This document shows, one piece after another, positions 1 through 12,188 of a DNA stretch of 64,000 bases. Numbering within the stretch: the first letter of the stretch is position 1; each line of letters opens with the position of its first letter. The translations under genes were made by a program, and so were the position numbers. Origin of the DNA: Zygnema cylindricum (taxonomy: Eukaryota > Streptophyta > Zygnematophyceae > Zygnematales > Zygnemataceae); the NCBI GenBank assembly GCA_037447655.1, contig JBBHKE010001846.1, positions 314,179-378,178 of the forward strand, read 5' to 3'. The notes below the pieces were generated by a model. It saw only the letters and a list, made by a program, of their open reading frames with translations. It did no database searches and was not told the DNA's origin.

Positions 1-1290
1 GAACTACAATTTTGTAATACACATGGTGAGATGAACGGCAAGGGTGGATTTAAGTAATCGCCATTTTTTACACAACTTTTGGAAAATGATAGCAATTTGA
101 TTCCATTTGGACTGTCAAAATGGGTTGAAAAGCTAATGTATGTATTGAGGTCTTTGAGGTGGAGGCTGATTTTGGTTGAAAATGTACATTAATGCTCCGA
201 CTTTTCAACACCGCTAACTGCTATATTATAAATCTTTATTGTAAAAATTACGATGGTAAAACCATCTGAGTACGAAAGGGGTAAAACCAAAAAAACCTTT
301 CGGAGACTACAATAGTCACAATAGAGTAAGCTACGCCTAAAAACTGAAATGAAATAGAACAATACGAACAATAGTAAAGAATTAGAACAAAACAACACTA
401 AAGTTAAACCGCCTATAAAAGGAAAAAAAACATAGATAAGTCTACCCATAAGAAAATAAGGTCCACAACCAAGAAGATCATGGATGTAAATCGGGGTGGA
501 AGGTCGCGGAGACCACCAAGGTCATCAACTAGTGTGCTACGACGGAGAAGAGCAGCAGCTTGCGCCCGCTGAAGTGCAATTGAGACACGTTGACGATAAA
601 ACGCAACCAAAAGACTCGGTGGAGGACTCTTGGGAACCTTATATTCAAACCTCACATTGACGAAGGAAGTCATCAAAGGACTTTTCCAAAGATCAAAAAG
701 ACCTCCACTGTAAATGGAACAAACTGGTCCGACGGGTCGCGGTGAGCGTAGTCTCTTTCCTTTGTAGCCGTTGCGTTTCGAGCCGCCACACTTGTATGCG
801 AAGCCGCACAAGATGAAATGTGTGACCCAATTGGATCCGCGAGGAACAAAATCGCCAAGCGTCCTTCAATACTTTAGTACTATATGGCGTGAGCAGTGTC
901 ACCCGTGCGACCATTGTAGCTCCAGAACGAGTGGCTGATGGTACTACACTGATTAGGGCAAATACACGAGAGGCTTTTCACCTCGATTTGAGGGTGAAGT
1001 TTGTATATGCACGGACTTAGGCTGCGGCCCCATGTGGCTAAGTTCGGGTTTTTTTCTATCGTTTTCCTTTAAAACTTAGCGCCGTACTGCCTAAGTTGCG
1101 ACCGTACGAAGAAATCGCAAATTTGTAAAGTACAATTAGCGTCATTCTTGAACTTAGGATGTACGAAATTTTGTCGTCTTGCGTTTTTTCGACCCACTGT
1201 CACGTCATTTTCAAGCTTATCATAAAACACATCGGCACTGTGTTTTAAGCTAAGCAAATCCGTCTACACCAATCTGAAAATATATTCCCA
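1..1290. other. No supportable gene
   Basis: About 1.3 kb to the left of the assembly gap. It has short open frames, the longest about 132 codons on the minus strand near 413-811, but none shows a recognisable domain, codon pattern or splice context. The missing C-terminal exon(s) of the histone deacetylase should lie on this side, yet I could not find the expected residues after the CWCYE motif on either strand. Confidence 0.5.
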
Positions 1291-1300
1291 NNNNNNNNNN
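1291..1300. other. Assembly gap (10 N)
   Basis: Ten N bases, a scaffold join of unknown true length. It lies directly beside a segment that is the non-complemented reversal of nearby DNA, so the join is suspect. Confidence 0.99.
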
Positions 1301-1485
1301 CAACGAAAATCCTCCGCCGCCGATGTGATATGCGTTACAACGGGCTACGACCACGATACTCCATGAAGTGACACGGTATTAGACACCCAAGGTAACACCA
1401 CAATGTCCGAAAAGACGAAATCAAATACACATTATCATAAAAAAAAATAAAAATGTAAAACGGTATTTTCCCAACTGTAAGGTAG
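1301..1485. repeat. Mirror copy of 1681-1865
   Basis: Read left to right, this 185-bp block is base-for-base the string reversal, not the reverse complement, of 1681-1865. The match starts at the first base after the N gap and stops sharply at 1485. The source block contains the 3' end of a histone deacetylase exon and the start of its intron. Normal DNA inversion always complements, so this is most simply a data or assembly error. Confidence 0.9.
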
Positions 1486-1804
1486 ACTTAAGCTAGAAAA
1501 AATGGGTAATCCTACACGGGATTCCACAAGGATAAAACCAAAAAACTGCAATCCTGCCCAGGATTTCACAAGAGTAAAACAAAAAACCATCTGAAAAATA
1601 TCATTTGAGAGAGCTATCGGCCCCATGTCTGCAAAAAAAGTAGTGCAGAGACAACACGACACATTAATGTGCCAGTCATGGATGGAATGTCAACCCTTTT
1701 ATGGCAAAATGTAAAAATAAAAAAAAATACTATTACACATAAACTAAAGCAGAAAAGCCTGTAACACCACAATGGAACCCACAGATTATGGCACAGTGAA
1801 GTAC

Positions 1805-4800
1805 CTCATAGCACCAGCATCGGGCAACATTGCGTATAGTGTAGCCGCCGCCTCCTAAAAGCAACAGTGGGACATTGAACGACCGCATGAATCTCACACA
1901 CTCTGCGTGACCCTTGACGGACAAATTGAAGCATCCGAGTCGGTCACCGGACAGGGAATCTGCACCACACTGAAGAACAACTGCTCCCGGTCGAAATACC
2001 TCCATAACTTTTGTCATAATTGGTTTAAAAAGTGCCTGATAGCTATGATCATCAATACCATCTCGAAGTGGGACATTCACAGAGTAGTACTTCCCTTTCC
2101 CGTAACCTAAATCGCGAACATCGCCTGCAACATAATAAACAACAAAAAAGAAAAAAAGCGTTAAAAAATTCAAAAATTCTAAAGTAGATTGAGGCCCCTA
2201 ACTGACAAACGTAGACGATCAACTAAACTGCCCATTGCTGTTAGTTAAGAAGAATTCTTATTGTAAAAGTGAAATTAAAATGTCTTATACTTATTTTAGT
2301 AGCGGAAAAAAAAAGGGAAAGGAAAAGGAAAGGGAAACGGAAAAATGGCGGCTTGTACACTCCCTAAAATAGAGTTATCGCACTATTTCATGATTTTGGG
2401 CAAAAATAAGTCACGACCAAGTTTTTGTCATTAACACTCTTAGCGATGGGCAGTGTATTCTACACAAGAAAGAACTCTACAAAAGAGGATGACTAGAAAA
2501 TAGGAATAGGAATAGGAATAGGAATTTGTCCACTACCACACAAGCGTGCCAGAGGTTATTGACATAACAATTTCCATCCTCAAGGATTTCTAAGTCTTGT
2601 TAACCCTCGTAATTTTGGCAGTTTAAGTGAAAAAAAATGATGGTTCAATGATTTGAGAAATAGTTGACAAGAAAAGCCAAATTAAACAAACCTTGTCAAC
2701 CACCGTAAAACAGGAACAAGTCAACAGTCTCCACTAGATTAATTAATTCAAAGTCTTATTGTTCATATTTTACTAGCTCATACTAATTCATGGCAACGAC
2801 ATAAAGCACACATAATCCACATGCATTTTAAATTTATGCAACTGAAGTTAACAAATGTACAGGTGCAAAAGGGATGACGAGGCAAATTACTAGTAGGCAT
2901 GACACACAGACTTACTAGTATAGGGCAAATACATATGAACTAATACTGTCGTTACTGGCCAGTGATAGTAACCACAGAAATCCATACAGGAAAGTGTACC
3001 ATTCATAGACTTTTCTGTACGAGCTCCAGATCCACCTATATGTAATTACCCTATTAGCCATCAACTATCAGCTACAAACTAATGGCAAGGATACTCAAGA
3101 CCCAATTACTTAACCTTACCAATAATCACCAAACCTGCACCATCACCTCCCCTTCTCATTTTAACTAATCAAGAGCCTGATTCTATTTTGGTGGCTAATC
3201 TTTGAAGAAAAGACATGGATAAGTGTGGACCACTGTATTTATTAAGAAGAAAAGTATGGGGATTACAAACACTGACCATTGAATTTTTCCATCCATGTTA
3301 TTAATCCTTAAGCATGATAAGCTTTGCAACAAAGAAACAAAATGCTTCACGTACATCCCAATGAGACAAATTTCCCTATTTTGATGTGGGATTTCAGAGT
3401 GTCAATCACAAACTCCTGATTGTCAGAGAAGTAAGATGTGATTTTTTTTGAGTTGGTAAACATGATATTTTATGTACGAGCACTTTGTAACAGCCAATCC
3501 TAGCATAACATTTGACTTGCTTGACTTAACTTTAGGTGTTTTGAAAAATGTTTAGGACAAGTCGAAGCATACGCTATCGAACATTCCTAAGAGACCCAGA
3601 GCTTAAAGATAATGCATTTCGAAGAAGATATGCCAGATGGGTGGGGAAAATGCCCATTTTTTTCTAGAAAAGGCAGAGAGGGGTTGATGTGCAGCAGAAT
3701 TCACTGTACCCACACAGCGGGGGGAGGGGGAGAGCAGAGAGGGGGAGCAAGGGGAGAAAAGAGACAGGGAGAGAGAGGAAAGAGGGAGAGAGGCGGAGAG
3801 AGGGAGAGAGGGGAAGAGGGCAAGAGGGAGGGGGGGGGGGAGGGGGAGGTGGAGGAGGAGGAAGGAGAGGGAGAGGGGGGGGAGAGGGAGAGGGAGAGGG
3901 AGAGGGAGAGGGAGAGGGAGGGGAGGGGGAGGGGAAGAGAGAGAGGAGAGGGAGAGGGAGACAGAGAGGGAGTGGGAGAGAGAAGGGGAAAGGGAGAGTG
4001 AGAGGGAGAGAGAGGGAGAGGGAGAGGAAGAGGAAGAGGCAGAGGGAGAAGGAGAAGGAGAAAGAGAGGGAGAGGGAGAGAGAGAAGGAAAGAGAGAGAG
4101 AGACTTGTTTATACATATATGACTTGGTGGCAAATGCACAAACTGCACATTTGGCACATCCCCTAATGGATGAGCTTAATGATCTTCTTAACTGGTGCCT
4201 TAATAGTTAGAAGAGGTTAACTCATTTTCTGGCTAACAAAAATAAGGATAAGCCATTTCGGCAATTAAGTGATGCCAGTTAGGAAAGGATCAATGAAGCC
4301 ACAAGGATTTATAGAGCTTCACCTGTTCCTGGAAAATAATCTCCAAATTTATGAAAGGAGACTGTCATCACCCGATCGGTTGTATAAAAAGCTTCCTCCA
4401 CTCCATCCCCGTGGTGAATGTCAATATCAATGTATAGGACTCGCTGGAAAATCGCATTCAACGAAAAAAAAATCAGAATCAAAAAACAAAAAACAAAAGA
4501 GCCTTTCAAGACTTGTATTATGTTATTAAGTAGCATGTGTGTGTTGAAATAAATTTACAAAATAGCTTCAGTACATTTAAAAAAGGTGCACACTTTTCTT
4601 TCGTACGTCAGGGAAACACAACAAAGCATATCGCAATTGAGACATAAGGAGAAACAATCAATTAAATCGACAATGTGGACCAGATAAAGACATCAAATGG
4701 AGAATTCACATTGAACATCGACAATGTGAACAACTGAAAGCATAAAAGAAACGAACGAAATTACAAACAATGAACAAAATAAAAGCACTAAAGAATAAAT

Positions 4801-5483
4801 TACGAAACTATAAATGATGAAAAAAAAAACACTAACGACTAAGGTACGAAACAATAAACGGCGAACAAAAAGTAAGCAACAAATAATAAATTTCAGCAAG
4901 CAATGCCATATTTCGTTGCCACCAGGTCAGTCAATACTTTTCTCACCTCATGATACTTGAGCAACTCCAAAATTGCCAAAACAATATCATTTACGTAACA
5001 AAAACCCGAAGCTTCACATTTTTTGGCATGATGTAATCCTCCCGCCCAGTTAATTGCAATGTCTGAATGGCCATGATTTAATTTCACAGCTCCTCCCACC
5101 GACCCCCCCGTATAAGTTTGACAAAATTGATACAATCCATCAAAAACAGGACAATCTTCTCCGACATTGAATCTTTTCAGCTGCCGTAAATGATCGTGTT
5201 GGTTTTCTGGAGTAACTGTGCGGAGAAACTCTACATAATCGTCCGCATGGAAACGACACATGTCTTTGTCTCTTGCAGGAAACGGTTTAAAAATTTCAAG
5301 TTTCGAATGAATATTGTAGTTGATAAGGAGACTGTGAGTCATACGGATTCGATGTGGTTTCATAGGATGCCCCTGGCCATAATAGTAATTTCCAATATCG
5401 GAGTCATAGAAATAAGCGACACGTTTTTTTTTCGACTCCGGACCGCTAAGATTTGATAGGTTTCCGACAATATTCATACTCAT
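1805..5483 (-). CDS. HDA19: Class I RPD3-type histone deacetylase, 3' end missing
   Basis: Zn-dependent deacetylase removing acetyl groups from histone tails in nuclear co-repressor complexes. Three exons are visible on the minus strand: 5483-4947, 4443-4323 and 2124-1805 (326 codons), with GT-AG ends and matching phases. Exon 1 carries the catalytic His pair in [13 protein letters not shown] (about residues 151-152). Exon 2 has [14 protein letters not shown] with Zn ligands near D187 and H189. Exon 3 has [14 protein letters not shown], the glycine-rich [14 protein letters not shown] with the catalytic Tyr, and ends at CWCYE. The start was chosen at the ATG before the basic KKKR and VAYFYD block, where plant homologues begin. 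The C-terminal tail is absent, lost in the damaged left end. It resembles the HDA19/HDA6 group; the exact orthologue is uncertain. The leader upstream is CT-rich on the coding strand. Confidence 0.93.
2125..4322 (-). other. Large intron 2 of the histone deacetylase
   Basis: A 2.2-kb intron between the exon ending in FPGT and the exon starting GDVRDLGYG. It contains a GA-rich microsatellite and a small run of GGAATA-like units near 2503-2524. I see no nested gene or domain. Confidence 0.8.
3717..4105. repeat. GA/GGGAGA-rich microsatellite
   Basis: Almost pure purine on the plus strand, built from GAGAGG, GGGAGA and GAAGGA units, with one G run. It lies inside the deacetylase intron. Long Ser/Pro/Leu or Arg/Glu/Gly open frames across it are by-products of the repeat, not genes. 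Confidence 0.95.
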
Positions 5484-5760
5484 GGCGGAAAAATGAGAGA
5501 AAAATGAGAGAAAAACGAGAGAAGAGACGAAGAGAGAGAGAATGTAAGTTGATTGAGAAGAGAGTGAGAGAGAAAGAAAATTAAATGAGGAGAGGGGAAG
5601 TGAGAGAAGAAAGTTAAATGAGGAGAGTGGGCGAAAGAGAAAGAAAATTGTGTGCGTGTGTATATGTGTTTGTATGTGTGCGTATCCAGGCAGTTAGGGT
5701 TTGCTGACATACATTATTAGAAATGCTTTCAGTAAAAGGAAACAAAAGTTTTCCGATTAA

Positions 5761-6426
5761 GGGCATGGTTACATCAAGAGGTCTCTGTAATAGTACGGAC
5801 ATCAAAATTTCTGTATTACAGAGGCCTCGGTTACATCGCGTATCGTCTGTAAATAGGTTTTTACATACGTGTTGTTTTTTGAATGGTTCCACGTAAGTCG
5901 ACGATCAAATCTCTAAAATCGCAAAGATTTGAAAACCGACCATTTTCGTATGCAAATCCGTACTTGCGTACTTCACACGTGTACTTCGCAAGTGTACCGC
6001 GTCAATGTACCTCAGAGATCTCCTTCACTCTGCTGACTTTCAGGAAAAAACCGTATTTCTTTTCGGCAAAGATTTTACGGTCACCTTGTCCGAAGGCACG
6101 TGACTTTGGGGGCGTGTGAAAATTTTCATTTTTCATCGACGCACGTGTCTATCGTCCAAGTGTAACGAATTGACTGGTTCTGTATTGGTGAACCCACCTC
6201 CGCGAGGTGGGTTCACCAATACAGAGGCGCATGGAGCAATTGCTTCGCAGATGAAGAGCAAAATGTAATCGGACGGTCGACGTGTTCTCCCGGATACTTG
6301 GAGAATCGTTATCCTTTTTTCTGTAATGTTGTTTTCAAGAAACTCACGAAAATATAGTACGGCATGGTACGGTAAAGTACAAAATTCTGTATTAAACCTC
6401 ATTTTTCGTCTGATGTAACCATACCC
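5761..6426. mobile_element. Tourist/PIF-Harbinger-like MITE
   Basis: The left end GGGCATGGTTACATCA and right end TGATGTAACCATACCC are inverted repeats with one mismatch, flanked on both sides by TAA. A 3-bp TAA duplication with GGG-starting inverted ends is characteristic of PIF/Harbinger-derived miniature elements. At 666 bp it has no transposase frame. It contains a subterminal inverted repeat (about 5779-5830) and a perfect hairpin at 6180-6224. It lies about 280 bp upstream of the histone deacetylase start, in its promoter or 5' leader. Confidence 0.85.
6180..6224. repeat. Perfect 21-bp-arm hairpin
   Basis: Two perfectly complementary 21-base arms separated by the 3-base loop CGC, inside the MITE. 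It would fold into a very stable cruciform or RNA hairpin. Confidence 0.95.
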
Positions 6427-6429
6427 TAA

Positions 6430-6920
6430 ATTTGCAAGAATATGCGCTCAGGTTCGATTATTTCAAAGCGATAAATAAAAGAAGGAAGTCAAAGAGAAAG
6501 GTAAAGGTGTTAAATAGGAAATTTATTAGCAACCTCCACTGGAAGGAGAGACAAAAAAGGGAGTGAACAACACGGGAGCGAGGAAGGCAGACATGAATGG
6601 AGAAAACCGAGCTTCGAAAGGGAAGGGAATATAGTGGGTTACTGTACCTTGTTACTAAAATAGTGTGGCGTGAACCTCCATTACTGTTTATTATTGCGGT
6701 ATTAACGCAAATTTAAATCTAGATGACGTGGACAAATATCAACGGCTTATAAGATAGAGATTACGAAAACAGAAAATAATTTCTAGAGGGGGTCCACGAG
6801 CTAAGAAAATGCAAATTGAATAGCTATATACTGTATGCTGTACTAAAAAGTTGCAAGATTCAGAACAGAATTAAAAATGAGCGTCACTTTGAGGATGTAT
6901 CCGGGCTTACTGACCCGGGA
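6430..6920. other. Intergenic, nothing recognised
   Basis: AT-rich spacer between the MITE and the tRNA gene. I see no open frame with support, repeat or regulatory element I could name. Confidence 0.5.
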
Positions 6921-6992
6921 GGGGTGTTCCGAGAATTGAACTCGGGACCTCTCGCACCCTAAGCGAGAATCATACCACTAGACCAAACACCC
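6921..6992 (-). tRNA. tRNA-Pro (AGG)
   Basis: A complete 72-base cloverleaf on the minus strand. The acceptor GGGTGTT pairs with AACACCC, followed by discriminator C. The D arm has GGTCTAGTGGTATGAT. The anticodon stem CTCGC/GCGAG closes loop TTAGGGT with anticodon AGG. The T arm carries GTTCAATTC, which fits the internal B box. No intron and no encoded CCA, as usual for a nuclear gene. It lies between the divergent histone deacetylase and DAP3 genes. Confidence 0.97.
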
Positions 6993-7556
6993 GCTTGTGT
7001 ATGAATTAATTATTATAAAATATTTGATAGTTTATAAATTACTATTTATACCACATAATTCAAGTAACGCAATGGCATTTCTGGTTGACCTAAAAACTCG
7101 AATGCTCGACGCAAAAATTGTCACCCGCCGGAACTCCTTCCAAACATCAAATCAGGGACGAAACGGAGGAGGAACAAACCAGAGAAAAAAAAAAAACAAA
7201 AAAAAAAATCCAAAGAGTTGACGAATAAAATTCCTTACATTTCCAACGATGTCCATTCACTGACTCACAATCTCGTGGCTTCTCACAGCCTCTCCCCCAT
7301 GGCTGTCAGATGGCTCCGAAGTCTCAGCAAGGAGGGAGGGTCAAAGATGGGGCGAGGAAGAGGAGGAGGAGGAGGAGAGCTACCATATATAGTGTGGAAG
7401 GTTGTGCTGCCAGGATGGACTCCATGGGAGCCGTACAATGCTGGTCAGGGACGTCCCTTGGATACTAGAGAATTCTCCTCTCTTTCTTCACCCATAGCGG
7501 AGCAGAGAGATAGAGTAGAGAGGGAGCGAGAGAGACGAGAGAGAGAGGAGCAATCC

Positions 7557-10500
7557 ATGGCTTCTGCCGTATCAAGAGAGTCTTCTCTATCTTCTTTTTC
7601 TCTCTTCTCTCCTCCCCGGTCCATTTTTTCCACCGACATGCATGTTTCTTCCTGCAGAGGCTTTTTTAAAAGCAGTGGAGCAGATTTAGGGTACAGGAAT
7701 TTGAATCCGTGGGGTGGAAGGAGAGGATTGGCGACAGGGCGTGAGGAGAGAGGGAAAGAGGAGAGAGGGGAGGAGGAGAGAGGGGAGGAGGTCGAGGGAG
7801 AGGGAGAGGGACACGTGGATAGTCCAAAGGAGCTTAAGGAGGCAGAGGCAAATCAATACATGATACTGAAGTGAGTGGGCGAAGAAAGAGGGTTTTGGCG
7901 GGAGGAAGGGGAGGTAGAGGGGTTCAGAGTCAAGGAATGGTGGGGAGACAGGAGGCGAAGAGAGGAGGAGATAGGGAAAAGTGAAAGTTGGACGGTGATT
8001 GAGAGAGAGAGAGCGAGAGAGATTTTTTTTTATAGTTTTTTTGGTCTGTTTTCGGGGTTTGGGAGGCTGTTCAAAGGTTTTTAGGATAATCCTGCAGTGA
8101 CAAATTTGGTACGATTGAGAGGATTGTTTTCCAAGGAAAACTATTTGAATGTCTGAGAATTTTTTATTTCTATTTTTTTTGTTCAATTCACTTCTTTTTG
8201 CAGTCTTGGGTTCCTTACACAAGTTAAACCCTGGCGAGAGGTTGTTTATATGTGAAGCTGGATGATTGAGGCTGTCAATTAAATGATAATAACATTTTAT
8301 TTTTCAATCTTAATTTAAATGTTAACAACCTTCTTTCCTATCTTTAATCGGATGTTAACCAACTTTTTCCCAATCTTTAATTAGATTTTAACAACCTTTT
8401 TTCCATCTTTAAATGATGTTATCGACCTTCTTTTCAATCTTCAATTATATTTTAACCAGTTTTTTCCAATCTTTTATTCGATATTGACAACTTTCCCCAA
8501 CTATCCATGGTTAGCCAACCACATTGTCATAAATTTTTACCAACAAAAACTGCAATAGAATTTGTTTACAGAAATTTAGAAGGGTAAGAAAATGATAAGG
8601 AAAGTAAAAACGATAGGAGAGAGGTTAGCTCTGTGGGTTAAAAAAAAACGTTTCTGGTTGGCTTGATTTGTTTCAATTTAAAATTCATTGTTTTTAGTGA
8701 AATGTGGATTTAAACTGTTTATTCAGCCAACAAATGTAAACGTCTCGTCTCATAATGAAGAACTTCCTTTCTCGTCCCTCATCCGTCCTGAGTTCCGAGG
8801 AGGATCATTAGACAAGAAACCAAATACAAAAGAAGAAAAAAAGAATATAATTTACTGTATACAAAGACAATTTAAGCGTTAGCATAACAACACCTCAGAA
8901 AATGTTACTAAAAACCAAAACAAAACAAAATTAGTGGCAAATGAAGGGGTAAAGGAGGGATGCGAACCTTCATTAGCAAAAGGCTAAAAAGGGTTCTGTG
9001 AACAATGTTTTGTGGCAGAGATGACTTATCGGCTGGGAAGGGTTCTACTCAAAAACAGTTTTTTGCCGAGGGGCTCCCTCTGGGCCTCACACAGGAGTTC
9101 GAGGCAACTGGATGCGGAAGCATTCTCATTCGTCAGCAAGCGAAAGATTTAATCAACAGAATTGAAACTGTTTTGGAAAACTTGAAAAAAAATGGAGGAG
9201 AATTAGATGATTCTGACTCACAGCCTCCCGAAGGAGAGAAGGCAGGTGAGTTACCATCTTTGCCGGGTAAGCTTGTTGTTCTTCTTTTTTATGGTATTGA
9301 TGGGTTTTTATGGTTTTTTAGATATGTATTATTCACCGGAATCAGTCTGGAACACAATTGTTTGGAACTATTCTAGCAATTGTTCTTGAAGGAAAACCTA
9401 AAAAAATTGCTTCTTGAATGACATTGGTAAATGTAGATAACCACCTGATCCGAAAAACATCACATATGGGATTCTATGAATCTGCATCATAATTTTGCAG
9501 ATTATCTTGCTAACGGAATCCATAAAATGCACTAAGTTGATGCATTCAAATGGCTAATTACTGCTGTAGGACCTTTGTTACAGCGTCTGGTCCTGTACGA
9601 AGCCATTTTTTGCTTGAAGGATTGCGAGGTAGCGGCAAAACTGTTGCTTTGGCAACATTGGTTTTATGGGCGAGGGCCAACGGCTGGCTAGTATTCTATG
9701 TGCCCAGCGCTCGGGAATGGACTAATGGAGGGGTTTATTATCGGCATCCAGGAGGTCCATTGTGGGACACTCCCTTCCAGGCTCGGAAAGTTCTTGAGGT
9801 TCGCTTCTTTGACTGAATCGCCTCTTTTCATTGCCTTGACTTTTTTGTCTCAACCACTACAGTGCCCAGCGTTAATCACTCCAGTTGGAGTGAGTGTTTT
9901 TTTTGGCCCGAATGATAAATTAGTGGTTAACACCACTATTTAGTTAAGTGGCTCATAATGAGCCACATTGTAGAGCACAAGTTAATGTAGGTAATTCTAA
10001 TAAAGTGTTAACGCTAATAATGACTAACTGAGTAACAACCATTGCTTTCTATTTTGACCGGTCCATTATCAATGTAGGGTTTACTTGACAAGCATGTATG
10101 TGGGCTTAATGGAAAGGAATGATGCAGGAAGTAGAGAAGATATGATAAAGCTACTAGCAAGCACTGAGGGTATTGTATGAAATGGAATGAGTGAGTGATT
10201 CAGTGTTACTCACTAGAAATGGCAAAATTGGAGAATCTGTCTGCACTAAAGTATGAAATGACAAAAGAAATCTACACCAAAATGCCTATTTACGGAAAAG
10301 CAAAATGCCAAAATAGTGTATGCATCAGGAGGGCAAAATGACATCAAGAAAACTTAATGCAGCCATAAATTGACAAAGAAAACTTGATGAAGCCACAAAT
10401 TGACAAAGTACAGGATCAAATAACCTTTTTCTGGACACGGTGATACGATATACTCTGAATGATTATCCTCTCAGCGAAATGCAAAGTCGACAGATTCAAT

Positions 10501-12188
10501 ACCGTACATGCATTTAATCACAAATAACTTAGACTAGGCTTTTTTTTAATAGCTTTCGCTGGGCTCACCTTTACTTAGCCAAGGCATATGTTTATCGCAG
10601 GGCTTAAGTCACAGGGCATTTAATCACAAACATTCTAGAGTTATTAGATTTTTTTTGTAAACAGCTTTCACGGGGTTCAACATTACTGAGTAAAGCATAT
10701 GTCCATTTCAGGGGTTTTTGGCAAGCCACGAGAATATTTTGGCCAAACTTCCAGTGCGTGTAGCAGAACCACTTAGTCTCGGAGAAGGACCTGGAACAGG
10801 ACCTCCAAGAGGAGCTACAGAGATTGAGCCCAGGGAGGACTGGACTCTGAAGGACCTAGTTTCTTTGGGGATTTCCAACTGGAATGCGGCTGTCAGTGTG
10901 GTTGTTCGTCTCCGAGAGGAACTCGCCCAAGTGACGGAAGTGCCTGTTATGATTGCAATCGATGAGGTGGGACAGGTGAAGGGACAATTGGGAATTTATC
11001 TGCTGTATCTCTGCTGTTTTTTTTAGTGATTCTTAAAGGCTTTTTTGTTTTTTTTGTGTTCTGCAAGTCTTGGCAGACAAGGAACTGGACAAAAAGGAGA
11101 ATCAACAGTTGTTTTCTTTCTTTTTCGGAATGCAGTATAATTCGTGGTTCACGTTAAGCCAGTATGGAGAGAGCATAGGAGAACGCAGTCGGCGGTTAAT
11201 CCATGCTAAGGAGCTTCGGATGGTGAGCTTCCCACTAGAGACTTACAATCTCCTGATGAGCGTTCCACTTTTGAAGCCTGGAAAAGGTTTAATCTTCTGA
11301 CATCATTGTGGAGCTTGATCATTTACCCAATCATTTGTTTGTGGCCTTTCTGTTCCACAGGTTAATGCCTTTCGACCTATGGCAGGTGAGGGTGTGAAGA
11401 AGCTGCAAAATGGATTGGTGGTTGCCGCAGTATCGGAGTCCATTGGAGTTGGGAAAATGCGCAGTCAACTGCCAGGTGTCCCTCGGAGAGTGCGATTTTC
11501 AGTGCCGCGATACAGCCAGCAGGAGGCCATGGCTGCTATGACCTTTTATCGCAGGTACACTATTCACTGAACGTAATACTTGTTCAACTTATATAGCATG
11601 GAAGGCAAAGTACCTTACCGTACACTATCACCAAACTTAGTCTTTTTGGAGTTACTAGCATGGAAGGCAAAGTACACCCCCGTTTGTATCCTTTAAAACG
11701 ACAATGATTTGCCGTGCGATTTTTTTTGTTCATTTCCACTTGAAGTCAAAAAATACTGTTTTAATAACGCAGTTCAAAGGAGTGCACAGCTTGTCGCTAG
11801 TTCACCAAGCTTAAGCTAGTCGTATCCACCTAATTTGTCGGAGCAGTGACAATTCTTTTACTCTAATAGTGTTAAACTGTGTTGTTTAAATAAATGGGGA
11901 GAGTTGCAGTTCTGTAGATTGTCCTCACTGAGTGTGACTCATTTTCTGGTCTTGTTTCAAATGTCGGATCTCTATTGTTTGCTAAAAAACTGATTTTAGA
12001 CGCATGGCTATTTGAAACTCAACTTTTCGTTAGTTGGTCTTGCTTGGAATGACTAATTGTGTGTCCTGTATTCTGGCAGTTCAATGAAAGTCAAGCGAGA
12101 GACTCCGATCGAGGAAATGAAAAAGCTGTTCTTTTTGACAGCTGGCAATGCTGCCGAAATTCGCAAGATGAGATACCTCATTTTATAG
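7557..12188 (+). CDS. DAP3: Mitochondrial ribosomal protein mS29 / DAP3
   Basis: GTP-binding component of the mitoribosomal small subunit. Seven exons: 7557-7870, 9019-9245, 9584-9798, 10712-10966 (or 10975), 11136-11222, 11361-11554, 12080-12188, giving 466 (or 469) residues with all phases consistent. Exon 1 encodes a Ser/Arg-rich mitochondrial presequence and a Glu-rich linker. Exon 3 has the P-loop GLRGSGKT (about residues 193-200) and VFYVPSAREWTNGG. Later family blocks are IDE-YNSWFTLSQYGE, IHAKELRMVNAFRP and PRYSQQEAMAA. The shorter exon 4 is preferred because plant homologues join the Asp directly to YNSWF. Exon 3 must start after TTACAG, not the earlier TGTAG, to keep frame. The 5' leader is GA-rich. 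Confidence 0.9.
8299..8494. repeat. Degenerate ~33-bp minisatellite in DAP3 intron 1
   Basis: About six imperfect head-to-tail units of the type CAATCTTTAATTAGAT followed by GTTAACAACCTTTT. They lie in the long first intron, a little past its middle third. Unit length varies between roughly 30 and 35 bases. Confidence 0.8.

Noticed and set aside
413-811. A 132-codon minus-strand frame left of the first gap.
   Set aside because: No domain, no splice context and no match to the missing deacetylase C-terminus; the region is also next to a suspect join.
1907-2110. A plus-strand frame of 67 codons.
   Set aside because: It lies antisense to the strongly supported deacetylase exon 3.
3603-4210. 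Long open frames of 129-184 codons on both strands across the GA-rich tract.
   Set aside because: They translate to simple Ser/Pro/Leu or Arg/Glu/Gly runs and lie in a deacetylase intron; openness is a by-product of the microsatellite.
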